From NCBI RefSeq assembly GCF_001751365.1, contig NZ_LJGT01000041.1, positions 613,045 to 677,044 on the forward strand: a DNA stretch of 64,000 bases, read 5' to 3'. Origin of the DNA: Streptomyces abyssalis. GTDB lineage: Bacteria; Actinomycetota; Actinomycetes; Streptomycetales; Streptomycetaceae. Positions 42,510 through 50,335 of the stretch are shown here, one piece after another (positions within the stretch are counted from its first letter, which is position 1; each line of letters starts with the position of its first letter). Made by a program: the position numbers and the translations under genes. A model generated the notes under the pieces. That model saw nothing but the letters and a program-made list of their open reading frames with translations. It did no database searches and had not been told where the DNA came from.

Positions 42510-42651
42510 CGTGTGTCAACGTGTCACACCTCAATCCCCTTTCGTGGCAGGCGGTTTGAGGTGTCTCTCTGTCGGGAAGTCGACAAACCTCTGAAGTGAC
42601 CTCACCCGGTGGTGGTATTCCAGGTGTACGTGGGTTGCGGGTGGTGCGAAC

Positions 42652-44433
42652 ATGGGGTTTATGGGGGACAAGGTGAGGCTCGAAGCTCCGCCGGGTGCCG
42701 GCACGAGCCGGGCCGGTGTTGACAGCGGCGGCGAAGACGTGGAGGACGTCGGTGCGTTGAGCGTGCTCGGCGCCCAACTGCTGCGCCGTGGCGATCTCGA
42801 CGGGGCGGAAGGGCCGCTGCGCGCTGCCACCGCCGCGGGCGACCGTGCCGCTGCGAACAATCTGGGGGTCCTGCTCCATCAGCGGGGGTGCACGGAGGAG
42901 GCCGCGGACTGGTGGCGCGTCGCCGCTGTCGCCGGTTCGGCCGCGGCCGCACACGCGCTCGGGCGGCACCACCGCGAGTGCGGCGACGAAGTCGCGGCGC
43001 ACTACTGGCTGTTGCACGCCGCCGAGTGCGGGCACGCGCTGGGCGCGTACGCCTTGGCGGATCTGCTCGACCACCGTGGTGAGGACGGTGCGGAGGCCTG
43101 GTTCCGTGCTGCCGCCGAACAGGGTCACCGTGAGGCCGCGTACAGGCTCGCGCGGATCGTCAGCAGCCGTGGGGCCGATGTCACCGCCGAGGGAGAGCGG
43201 AGCGACGAGGCGGCGGAGGGCCTCGTGCGCGAGGCCGAGCAGTGGTTCAGGCAGGCGGCCGCGCGCGGTCACCGCCGTGCCGCGCTCCGTCTCGGAGCCA
43301 TCCTGGAGCGCCGCGGCGAGCTGAAGGAGGCGGGCCGCTGGTATCTCAGCTCCGCGAAGGAGGGTGAGCCGCGTGCCGCCTGCGCCCTGGGCTTCCTGCT
43401 CAGGGACGCGGGCGACGAGGAGAGCGCTGCGGTCTGGTGGCGCCGTGCGGCGGAGGAGGGCGACGGCAACGCCGCGAACGCGCTGGGTGCCCTTCACGCC
43501 GACCGGGGCGAGCGGCAGGCCGCGGAGCGCTGGTATCGCGTGGCGCTCGAAGCGGGCTGTGACAACGGTGCGTTCAACCTCGGGCTGCTGTGCGCGGCTC
43601 AGGGCCGTACCGCTCAGGCCGAGCAGTGGTATCGCCGTGCCGCGTACGCCGGTCACCGCGAGGCGGCCAATGCGCTTGCCGTACTGCTCCTGCAGCGTGG
43701 CGACGCCGACGGCGCCGAGCCCTGGTTCTCCAAGGCGGTGGAGGCGGGCAGCATCGACGCCGCGTTCAACCTGGGCATCCTGTACGTCGGCCGGGGCGAT
43801 CACCGTACGGCCCGGGTCTGGTACGCACGGGCGGCCGCAGCCGGGCACGCGGAGGCCGCGCTGCAAGTGGGCATCGCGCTCCTGCAGGAGGGCGACGAGC
43901 AGGGTGCGGAGGCTCAGCTTCGCCGTGCCGCCGGCGGCGGAAGTGTCGAGGGCGCCTTCCGGCTGGCGGCGCTCCTGGAGCGCCGGGGCCCGCAGGAGGC
44001 GGACAGTACGGGTGCGACGGCGTCCGTGAGCAGCCGCGACGAGCACGAGGAATGGTACGAGCGTGCCGCGGAGCAGGGACACCGCCGTGCGCAGGTGCGG
44101 CTCGGCATGTGCGTGGCGGCCCGCGGGGAGGTCGTCGACGCCGCCCGGTGGTACCGGGCCGCGGCGGAGGCCGGGAGCCCCAACGGGGCTTTCAACCTCG
44201 GCCTGTTGCTGGCTCGCGAGGGCAGCGAGCCGGAGGCGGCGCTGTGGTGGACCCGTGCCGCCGAGGCGGGACACGGGCGTGCGGCTCTCCGTCTCGCGCT
44301 GCTCAGTGCGAGACGGGGCGAGCTCGAGACAGGGCAGCGCTGGTGCGCCAGGGCCGTCGAACTGGGCCCCGCCGAGGTGGCCGGGCGCGCGGCGAAGCTG
44401 CGTGACGCTCTTCGGTCGGAGCTGACCGCCTGA
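42652..44433 (+). CDS. Sel1-like/tetratricopeptide repeat protein
   Basis: 593 residues (or 590 from ATG 42661), built almost entirely of about 14 tandem 36-residue Sel1-like repeats. The recurring pattern is GxxAAxxLGxLLxxRGDxxxAExWYRRAAExG, seen for example at NLGVLLHQRGCTEEAADWW. Sel1 repeats form a superhelical protein-binding scaffold. There is no signal peptide or catalytic domain, so it is a cytosolic adaptor. It lies alone between the two identical initiator tRNA genes. The repeats are diverged from one another, so the array is old. Partner unknown. No obvious Shine-Dalgarno is seen before either ATG. Confidence 0.85.
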   Translation: MGFMGDKVRLEAPPGAGTSRAGVDSGGEDVEDVGALSVLGAQLLRRGDLDGAEGPLRAATAAGDRAAANNLGVLLHQRGCTEEAADWWRVAAVAGSAAAAHALGRHHRECGDEVAAHYWLLHAAECGHALGAYALADLLDHRGEDGAEAWFRAAAEQGHREAAYRLARIVSSRGADVTAEGERSDEAAEGLVREAEQWFRQAAARGHRRAALRLGAILERRGELKEAGRWYLSSAKEGEPRAACALGFLLRDAGDEESAAVWWRRAAEEGDGNAANALGALHADRGERQAAERWYRVALEAGCDNGAFNLGLLCAAQGRTAQAEQWYRRAAYAGHREAANALAVLLLQRGDADGAEPWFSKAVEAGSIDAAFNLGILYVGRGDHRTARVWYARAAAAGHAEAALQVGIALLQEGDEQGAEAQLRRAAGGGSVEGAFRLAALLERRGPQEADSTGATASVSSRDEHEEWYERAAEQGHRRAQVRLGMCVAARGEVVDAARWYRAAAEAGSPNGAFNLGLLLAREGSEPEAALWWTRAAEAGHGRAALRLALLSARRGELETGQRWCARAVELGPAEVAGRAAKLRDALRSELTA

Positions 44434-44515
44434 CCGCCGAGGCGGTGTACGACCGTGTGGCCGGCCGGGTCACGTGCGCTCATGCGCGGGCCCGGTCCGG
44501 CTGTACGGAAGCGAT

Positions 44516-44545
44516 TTGCACTGGTCGTCGGCGCAGGGTTAGAGT
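44516..44545 (+). promoter_or_regulatory. promoter of initiator tRNA copy 2
   Basis: TTGCAC (44516-44521) and TAGAGT (44540-44545) are separated by 18 bases, and the tRNA starts 13 bases further on. The -10 is shared with copy 1, but the -35 is better here. Confidence 0.65.
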
Positions 44546-44558
44546 TACGGCACAACGG

Positions 44559-44632
44559 CGCGGGGTGGAGCAGCTCGGTAGCTCGCTGGGCTCATAACCC
44601 AGAGGTCGCAGGTTCAAATCCTGTCCCCGCTA
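44559..44632 (+). tRNA. initiator tRNA-Met (CAT), copy 2
   Basis: Identical in sequence to the copy at 42393, with CAT anticodon, three G-C pairs in the anticodon stem and the unpaired 1-72 position. CCA is not encoded. Confidence 0.95.
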
Positions 44633-44639
44633 CTGAAGT

Positions 44640-44675
44640 CGAAGGGCCCGGATCCTCAAGGATCCGGGCCCTTCG
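44640..44675 (+). terminator. terminator of initiator tRNA copy 2
   Basis: Same 16-bp hairpin with TCAA loop as after copy 1. Confidence 0.85.
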
Positions 44676-44774
44676 CATGTGCCAAGTCTCACGACGCCCC
44701 GTGTGCCCGGCCACCGGTGCCGGGCCGCGGGTCGGCTCGTGGCGATCTGCCGAGCGAGGCCCGGGGGAGCGGCC

Positions 44775-45191
44775 TCAGCCGGCGGCGCACTGGGGGCAGG
44801 TGCCCCGGTAGGTGATGGTGGCGTCCGAGACCGTGAACCCGAAACGCTCGGTCTCGGGTAGGCCGGCCAGCGGGTCACCGGAGGGGTGCACGTCGCGGAT
44901 CGTGCCGCACCCCGAGCAGACCAAGTGCTGATGCGTCCTGCGGGCGTTGGGGTCGTAGCGCTTCGCACGGCCGTCCGTGCTGACCTCGATCACCTCTCCG
45001 ATGGAGACGAGTTCGCTCAGCGTGTTGTAGACGGTGGCGCGGGCGATCTCCGGCAGGCGGGCGGCGGCGCGCGCATGCACCTCGTCGGCCGTGTAATGCA
45101 CGTGATCGCCGTCCAGCACTTCGGCGACGACTCGCCGCTGCGCGGTGAGCCGCCAGCCACGGTCCCGGAGCCGCTCCAGCAGGTCGCTCAT
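44775..45191 (-). CDS. Fur-family peroxide-type regulator (CatR/PerR-like)
   Basis: 138-residue metalloregulator. The winged helix (about 10-85) has LTAQRRVVAEVLDGDHVHYTADEVHARA and the recognition helix IARATVYNTLSELV. The dimerisation half has the metal-site RTHQHLVCSGCGTIRDVHP and a second CxxC at the C-terminus (CPQC), giving a structural zinc site, while the His and Asp residues form the sensory site. It is divergent from the catalase gene and very likely represses it through the palindrome at 45257-45271. TAGGGT ends six bases before its ATG, suggesting a leaderless message. Close in sequence, as remembered, to S. coelicolor CatR. Confidence 0.9.
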   Translation of the reverse strand: MSDLLERLRDRGWRLTAQRRVVAEVLDGDHVHYTADEVHARAAARLPEIARATVYNTLSELVSIGEVIEVSTDGRAKRYDPNARRTHQHLVCSGCGTIRDVHPSGDPLAGLPETERFGFTVSDATITYRGTCPQCAAG

Positions 45192-45251
45192 ACGTCAACC
45201 CTAGCAGTGCCCGGGTCCGGGAAAAGAACCCGTATGGAAGTAGTCGGCTTC

Positions 45252-45279
45252 TTGACTTAGACAATGTCCAATGTAGGAT
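45252..45279 (+). promoter_or_regulatory. catalase promoter with embedded Fur/CatR-type operator
   Basis: TTGACT (45252-45257) and TAGGAT (45274-45279) are spaced 16 bases apart. Between them lies the near-perfect 15-bp palindrome TTAGACAATGTCCAA (45257-45271), which resembles peroxide-regulator boxes. A repressor bound there would block the promoter. Confidence 0.75.
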
Positions 45280-45319
45280 CGGCTCAAGCTCAGCCCAGCA
45301 CAGCAAGCAGGAGGAGTAC

Positions 45320-46786
45320 GTGACGGTGCAGGACAGAACCACCGGTCCACTGACCACGGAAGCCGGTGCCCCGGTCGCGGACAACCAGCAGACCCAGACC
45401 GCGGGCCCCGGCGGGCCCGCTCTGATCCAGGACCAGCTCCTCCTGGAGAAGCTGGCGCACTTCAACCGCGAACGCATTCCGGAGCGCATCGTCCACGCCC
45501 GCGGCGCGGGTGCGTACGGAACCTTCACCGTGACCGCCGACGTGACGCGGTACACGAGGGCGGACTTCCTCTCCCAGGTCGGCAAGCAGACCGAGACCTT
45601 CCTCCGGTTCTCGACCGTGGCCGGCAACCTCGGTGCGGCGGACGCCGTGCGTGACCCGCGTGGCTTCGCGCTGAAGTTCTACACCGAGGAGGGCAACTAC
45701 GACCTCGTCGGCAACAACACCCCCGTCTTCTTCATCCGGGACGCCATCAAGTTCCCCGACTTCATCCACACCCAGAAGCGCGACCCGTACACGGGATCGC
45801 AGGAGGCGGACAACGTCTGGGACTTCTGGGGCCTGTCTCCCGAGTCGACGCACCAGGTGACCTGGCTTCTCGGGGACCGCGGCATCCCGGCCTCGTACCG
45901 TCACATGAACGGCTACGGCTCGCACACCTTCCAGTGGAACAACGCCGACGGCGAGGTCTTCTGGGTCAAGTACCACTTCAAGACGGACCAGGGCATCAGG
46001 AACCTCACCACCGAGGAAGCCGAGACCCTGGCGGGCAAGGACCCGGACAGCCACCAGCGGGACCTTCGCGAGGCCATCGAGCGCGGGGAGTTCCCGAGCT
46101 GGACGGTGCAGGTGCAGATCATGCCTGCCGCGGACGCGTCCGGTTACCGCTTCAACCCGTTCGATCTGACCAAGGTCTGGCCGCACGGCGACTACCCGCC
46201 CATCGAGATCGGGAAGCTGGAGCTCAACCGCAACCCGGAGAACATCTTCGCCGAAGTCGAGCAGTCGATCTTCTCGCCGCACCACTTCGTGCCCGGCATC
46301 GGCCCGTCTCCGGACAAGATGCTCCAGGGGCGGCTGTTCGCGTACGGCGACGCCCACCGCTACCGCGTCGGCGTCAACGGCGACCACCTGCCGGTGAACC
46401 GCCCGCACGCCACGACCGCCAACTCCCACGGTCGCGACGGCGTGATGTACGACGGCCGGCACGGCGGCAGGAAGAACTACGAGCCCAACAGCTTCGACGA
46501 GACGAAGCAGACCGGCAGGCCGCTGTGGGAGCCGGTCGCGGTCTCCGGCTTCACGGGCGACCACGTCACCCCGTCGCACACGGAGGACGACGACTTCGTA
46601 CAGGCGGGCGACCTCTACCGGCTGATGCCGGAGGACGCGAAGCAGCGTCTGATCGACAACGCGGCGGGATTCATCGCGAAGGTCACGCGCGAGGACATCG
46701 CCCAGCGCGCGATCGAGAACTTCCGCAAGGCGGACGAGGACTACGGCAAGCGACTGGAGGCCGCGGTACAGGCCCTGCGCGGCTGA
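45320..46786 (+). CDS. katA: monofunctional heme catalase (clade 3 type)
   Basis: 488 residues from GTG 45320, with GGAGGAG upstream. Breaks down hydrogen peroxide in the cytosol. Active-site block ERIPERIVHARGAGAYGTF with the distal His near residue 60. FSTVAGNLGAADAVRDPRGFALKFYTEEGNYD and FFIRDAIKFPDF follow. The proximal heme-ligand block RLFAYGDAHRYRVG contains the Tyr near 339. The length and absence of a C-terminal flavodoxin-like domain place it in the small-subunit class. It should be induced by peroxide through the divergent Fur-type regulator. A terminator follows at 46808. Confidence 0.93.
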   Translation: MTVQDRTTGPLTTEAGAPVADNQQTQTAGPGGPALIQDQLLLEKLAHFNRERIPERIVHARGAGAYGTFTVTADVTRYTRADFLSQVGKQTETFLRFSTVAGNLGAADAVRDPRGFALKFYTEEGNYDLVGNNTPVFFIRDAIKFPDFIHTQKRDPYTGSQEADNVWDFWGLSPESTHQVTWLLGDRGIPASYRHMNGYGSHTFQWNNADGEVFWVKYHFKTDQGIRNLTTEEAETLAGKDPDSHQRDLREAIERGEFPSWTVQVQIMPAADASGYRFNPFDLTKVWPHGDYPPIEIGKLELNRNPENIFAEVEQSIFSPHHFVPGIGPSPDKMLQGRLFAYGDAHRYRVGVNGDHLPVNRPHATTANSHGRDGVMYDGRHGGRKNYEPNSFDETKQTGRPLWEPVAVSGFTGDHVTPSHTEDDDFVQAGDLYRLMPEDAKQRLIDNAAGFIAKVTREDIAQRAIENFRKADEDYGKRLEAAVQALRG

Positions 46787-46807
46787 TCCGGCCGCTCGCC
46801 GTAAGAA

Positions 46808-46843
46808 ACCGGAGGGACCGCACCGCCGTGCGGTCCCTCCGGT
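46808..46843. terminator. terminator after catalase (bidirectional)
   Basis: Perfect 15-bp stem ACCGGAGGGACCGCA (46808-46822) with its complement (46829-46843) and a 6-base loop, between the catalase and the convergent CBS gene. Confidence 0.8.
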
Positions 46844-46933
46844 GCTGTCACTGGTCCTGGTCCGGCCGGTGATCCGGCCGGGGCCTGCTTGTGCCTGTTC
46901 CGGTGAGTTGCCGAGTGGTGTGCGGCGCGCGCC

Positions 46934-47341
46934 TCACACCCCGACGGTCCCCACGGTCTGCGCTCTTCCGGTCCAGCAGCGCACGATGTCCCGTACGGAG
47001 ACGATCCCGACGGGCTCCTGTCCGCGCATCACGATCAGGTGGCGGAACCCGCCGTGGGTCATGGCCTCGGACGCCTGCTCCAGCGTCCACTCCTCCGCCG
47101 CGAAGACGACGTCGGTCGTGGTGTGTGACTGGGCCGTCTCCTGGTCGGGTTCCTGGCCCGCTCCCAGGGAGTTGAGGATGTCGCGCTCGGTCAGGATGCC
47201 GAGCCCGCTGGTGTCGGGGTCGAAGACCACGGCCGCGCCGACCCGCCGGGCCGACATCAGAGCTGCGGCCTGGCGGAGTGTGTGGGCGGGACCGATGGTG
47301 AGGACGACCGTGGTCATTGCGTCTCGGACGAGGGTGGGCAT
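46934..47341 (-). CDS. CBS-domain pair protein
   Basis: 135 residues from ATG 47341; AGGAGG lies 11 bases upstream. Two CBS motifs fill the protein: the first from VRDAMTTVVLTIGPAHTLRQAA to LGILTERDIL, the second from TTTDVVFAAEEWTLEQASEAM to VGIVSVRDIVR. Such stand-alone pairs bind adenine nucleotides (AMP, ATP or similar) and regulate partners. No other domain is attached, and the neighbours (catalase, histidinol phosphatase) give no clue to the partner. Confidence 0.88.
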   Translation of the reverse strand: MPTLVRDAMTTVVLTIGPAHTLRQAAALMSARRVGAAVVFDPDTSGLGILTERDILNSLGAGQEPDQETAQSHTTTDVVFAAEEWTLEQASEAMTHGGFRHLIVMRGQEPVGIVSVRDIVRCWTGRAQTVGTVGV

Positions 47342-47570
47342 GTGCGTGGTCCACCTCCTGGAGAAACCTCTTCCGCTCGAGAAGAGATTCACAAGGTCAC
47401 AAGCTTACGGAGTCTTATGTTCACACGGCTTCCGGACCACAACAAGGGCACAAGCACGGGCAGGGGAGCGCGCGGTTCCCGCACCGCGCCGGGTTCGCGC
47501 AGGCGGGCGGACGGGCGTGCAGGCAGCAGGCGTGCAGGCAGGCACGCAGACCGGCGTACCGACAGGCGTG

Positions 47571-48365
47571 CTAGGCCGTCAGATAGGTGAGCACTTCCTC
47601 GTGCAGCAGACCGTTCGAGGCGAGGGCGTTACCGCTGTGCGGGCCCTCCCTGCCGTCCAGGCCGGTGAACACGCCCCCGGCCTCCTTCACGATGATCGCG
47701 GGGGCCGCCATGTCCCACAGCGAGAGCTCGGGTTCGGAACAGGCGTCCACCGAACCCTCGGCGACCATCATGTACGGCCAGAAGTCCCCGTAGCCGCGCG
47801 TACGCCAGCAGTCGCGGGTCAGTTCGAGGAAGCCGGGGAGCATGCCGCGTTCCTCCCAGCCGTGCAGCGAGGAGTACGCGAAGGACGAGTCCCGCACGGA
47901 CTCGACCCGCGAGACATGGAGGCGGGTGGCCTGCGAGAGGCTGCGGCCCGTGTAGGCCCCGCCCCCCTTCGCCGCCCACCAGCGCCGGTTGAGCGCCGGG
48001 GCCGAGACCAGGCCGACCACGGGCTGGTCGCCGCCCTCGCCCAGCTCGGTCAGGGCGATCAGGGTGGCCCAGACCGGGACTCCGCGAACGTAGTTCTTCG
48101 TCCCGTCGATCGGATCGATGATCCAGCGGCGCGAGCCGTGGCCCTCAGTGCCGAACTCCTCGCCCAGCACGGCGTCGCGCGGACGCGTGCGCTTGAGCGA
48201 CGTACGGATCAGCTCCTCGGCAGCCTTGTCGGCCTCGCTCACCGGAGTCAGGTCCGGCTTCGTCTCGACCTTGAGATCGAGAGCCTTGAACCGCTCCATC
48301 GTCGCGGCGTCGGCGGCGTCGGCCAGTACGTGGGCGAGACGCAGATCATCGTGGTAGTCCGGCAT
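47571..48365 (-). CDS. hisN: histidinol-phosphatase, inositol monophosphatase fold (HisN)
   Basis: 264 residues. Removes phosphate from L-histidinol phosphate in histidine synthesis; the same fold also serves inositol monophosphatases. The metal-site motifs are seen as GEEFGTEG (about 71), WIIDPIDGTKNYVRG (DPIDGT, about 84) and LSLWDMAAPAIIVKEAGG (WDxAA, about 205). The His-rich start YHDDLRLAHVLADAAD fits actinobacterial HisN. TACTGT ends six bases before the ATG and no Shine-Dalgarno is present, so a leaderless mRNA is likely. The inositol phosphatase alternative cannot be ruled out by sequence alone. Confidence 0.85.
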   Translation of the reverse strand: MPDYHDDLRLAHVLADAADAATMERFKALDLKVETKPDLTPVSEADKAAEELIRTSLKRTRPRDAVLGEEFGTEGHGSRRWIIDPIDGTKNYVRGVPVWATLIALTELGEGGDQPVVGLVSAPALNRRWWAAKGGGAYTGRSLSQATRLHVSRVESVRDSSFAYSSLHGWEERGMLPGFLELTRDCWRTRGYGDFWPYMMVAEGSVDACSEPELSLWDMAAPAIIVKEAGGVFTGLDGREGPHSGNALASNGLLHEEVLTYLTA

Positions 48366-48599
48366 GTGTGAACAGTATCTACCGACCGGATACCCAGCCA
48401 CAGGGCAGTGCCACCGGGAAGCCATGCGAGTGCCGTCCATTCGCTCCGACGGACCCGGCGGCGGAGAACGGGCGGTACCGGGAGGGCCGGCGGCAGGCTC
48501 CCGACCGGCGACTGTGACCTGTCTCCGCACGCTGTCTTGACAGGACTTGGCGACGCGTCAATTCTGTCCCGCACCCCAGCCGCCGGGTCCGGAGGCACG

Positions 48600-49190
48600 A
48601 TGCCTACTGCACGCGAGACATTGCTGGAAGCCGCACACACGGCCGTCGGCACACAGCCTTGGGCAGGAGTGCGGATGGTGGACGTCGCCACCGCCGCCGG
48701 TGTGTCCCGGCAGACGCTCTACAACGAGTTCGGCACGAAGGAAGGGCTCGGAGCCGCCCTTGTGAACCGCCTGGTCGAAGGTTTCGTCGAGGGTGCGGTG
48801 CGGGCCGCCGCCGAGGGCGGCAGGGGAGGCGCCGATCCCGCGGCCTCCTGCGCGGCCGCCGCCGCCTGGATGCTGCGGACCGCTCGCGACGAGCCGATCG
48901 TCCGTGCGGCCCTCACGGGATGCTGGGGCACACCGATGCCGCTGCCCCCCGAGAGTGTGTCCGCCGCCGTACGCCCCGGTGAACCGGGAACTCTCGCCGC
49001 CACGCTGTGCGAGCGCATGATCGACGGGCTCTCGCAGAACGGGTCCTCCGGCAAGCTCGGCCTGGCGTGCGAGGCGGGGGTGCGGATCGCGCTGTCGTTC
49101 GTGGTCGCGCCCTCGGCCGGCCGGCGGGACGAGGAGGCGGTCGGTCAGATCCGTGAAGTCGTGAGGGCGTTGCTCGCGCAGCCGCGCTGA
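48600..49190 (+). CDS. TetR-family regulator
   Basis: 196 residues from an ATG with GGAGG seven bases upstream. The DNA-binding domain is residues 4-50, with the recognition helix AAGVSRQTLYNEFGTKEGL. The remaining helical domain (about 60-196) has no recognised ligand signature. It lies between hisN (divergent) and rsgA (convergent). The stop codon is inside the first unit of a 10-bp tandem repeat. Regulated genes are unknown; the nearest divergent gene is hisN. Confidence 0.85.
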   Translation: MPTARETLLEAAHTAVGTQPWAGVRMVDVATAAGVSRQTLYNEFGTKEGLGAALVNRLVEGFVEGAVRAAAEGGRGGADPAASCAAAAAWMLRTARDEPIVRAALTGCWGTPMPLPPESVSAAVRPGEPGTLAATLCERMIDGLSQNGSSGKLGLACEAGVRIALSFVVAPSAGRRDEEAVGQIREVVRALLAQPR

Positions 49191-49270
49191 ACCGCGCTGA
49201 ACCGCGCTGAACCGCGCTGAACCGCGCTGAACCGCGCTGAACCGCGCTGAACCGCGCTGAACCGCGCTGA
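49181..49270. repeat. 10-bp tandem repeat ACCGCGCTGA
   Basis: Eight perfect contiguous copies of ACCGCGCTGA (49191-49270) follow a first copy with one changed base (49181-49190) that contains the TetR stop codon. Because the unit is 10 bases, TGA occurs in all three frames. The array lies between convergent genes. Confidence 0.9.
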
Positions 49271-49310
49271 GCCGTCTTGGGCCGCACCGCCGGTGCGCTG
49301 CCACGGGCCG

Positions 49311-50321
49311 TCAGTCCCCCTCGCGCTGCTCCCGCGTGGCCAGCAGCCGGCGCAGCGAGTACAGGCGTTGCGGATCCGCGTGGCCGTCCGCGACCCACTG
49401 GTCGAGGGCGCAGTCCGGCTCGTCGTGGCTGCAGGCGCGCGGGCAGCCGGCGGTGCCCGGTTCGAGGTCGGGGAAGGCTCCGATGACCCGAGACGGGTCG
49501 ACGTGGTGGAGCCCGAAGGAGCGGACCCCCGGGGTGTCGATCACCCAGCTTCCCTCTCCGGGCAGCGGCAGGGCGAGTGCGGAGGTCGTCGTGTGGCGGC
49601 CCCGTCCTGTGACCGCGTTGACGTGGCCGGTTGTGCGCTGCCGCTCCCGGGGCACGAGTGCGTTCACCAGAGTGGTCTTGCCGACGCCGCTGTGCCCGAC
49701 GAACACGGTGATCCGTCCGTACAGCGACTCCCGTACGCGCTCCGCCGTATCGCCGTCGGCCAGTTCGGCGCGGCTGGTGACGACATGGGGCACGCCCAGC
49801 GGCGTGTACTTCTCCAACAGCGGCCCGGCCGGGGCGAGATCCGACTTGGTCAGCACGAGCAGCGGGTCCAGCCCGGCGTCGTACGCGGCGACGAGGCAGC
49901 GGTCGACCAGGCGCGGCCGTGGCTCCGGGTCGGCGAGCGCGGTGACGATGGCGAGCTGGTCGGCGTTGGCGACGACCACGCGTTCGTACGGGTCGTTGTC
50001 GTCGGCGGTGCGCCGCAGTACGGATGTGCGCTTCTCGACCCGGACCACGCGCGCGAGGGTGTCCTTCTCCCCGGACAGATCGCCGACGACGGCCACCCGG
50101 TCCCCGACGACGACGCCCTTGCGGCCCAGCTCACGGGCCTTCATCGCGGTGACTGTCCGGTCCTCGACGAGGCAGGTGATGCGGCCCCGGTCGACGGTGA
50201 GCACCATGCCCTGGGCGGCGTCCTCGTGCTTGGGGCGGTCGTGCGTGCGCGGACGGCTGCCCCTGCGGCCCGGACGTACGCGGATGTCGTCCTCGTCGGT
50301 GTGCTTGCCGTAGCGGCGCAT
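49311..50321 (-). CDS. rsgA: ribosome small-subunit GTPase RsgA
   Basis: 336 residues. Circularly permuted GTPase that assists late 30S maturation. Order of motifs: N-terminal OB domain (MVLTVDRGRITCLVEDRTV), G4 LTKSDLA (about 178-184), G1 GHSGVGKTTLVNAL (about 231-244), G3 DTPGVRSFGL (about 282), then the zinc knuckle CPRACSHDEPDCALDQ near the C-terminus. The first 40 residues are basic and acidic linkers. It is 14 bases downstream of aroA on the same strand, so the two are probably cotranscribed. Confidence 0.94.
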   Translation of the reverse strand: MRRYGKHTDEDDIRVRPGRRGSRPRTHDRPKHEDAAQGMVLTVDRGRITCLVEDRTVTAMKARELGRKGVVVGDRVAVVGDLSGEKDTLARVVRVEKRTSVLRRTADDNDPYERVVVANADQLAIVTALADPEPRPRLVDRCLVAAYDAGLDPLLVLTKSDLAPAGPLLEKYTPLGVPHVVTSRAELADGDTAERVRESLYGRITVFVGHSGVGKTTLVNALVPRERQRTTGHVNAVTGRGRHTTTSALALPLPGEGSWVIDTPGVRSFGLHHVDPSRVIGAFPDLEPGTAGCPRACSHDEPDCALDQWVADGHADPQRLYSLRRLLATREQREGD

Positions 50322-50335
50322 CGCCCGGCCCGTCC

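Larger units (their letters stand above)
42385..42510. repeat. 126-bp duplicated initiator tRNA unit, copy 1
   Basis: This 126-base block (short 5' leader, tRNA and terminator hairpin) is identical to 44551-44676. The two lie in the same orientation, 2166 bases apart. Identity ends abruptly on both sides, consistent with duplication or gene conversion. Confidence 0.85.
44551..44676. repeat. 126-bp duplicated initiator tRNA unit, copy 2
   Basis: Identical to 42385-42510; see that entry. The sequence outside the block diverges on both sides. Confidence 0.85.

Noticed and set aside
42490..44274. 594-codon open frame antisense to the Sel1-repeat gene
   Set aside because: Shadow of the repeat protein; codon periodicity favours the plus strand and no family motif is seen.
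47282..47590. 102-codon frame between the CBS and hisN genes
   Set aside because: Overlaps the start of the CBS gene and has a repetitive Arg, Gly and Ala composition without a ribosome-binding site.
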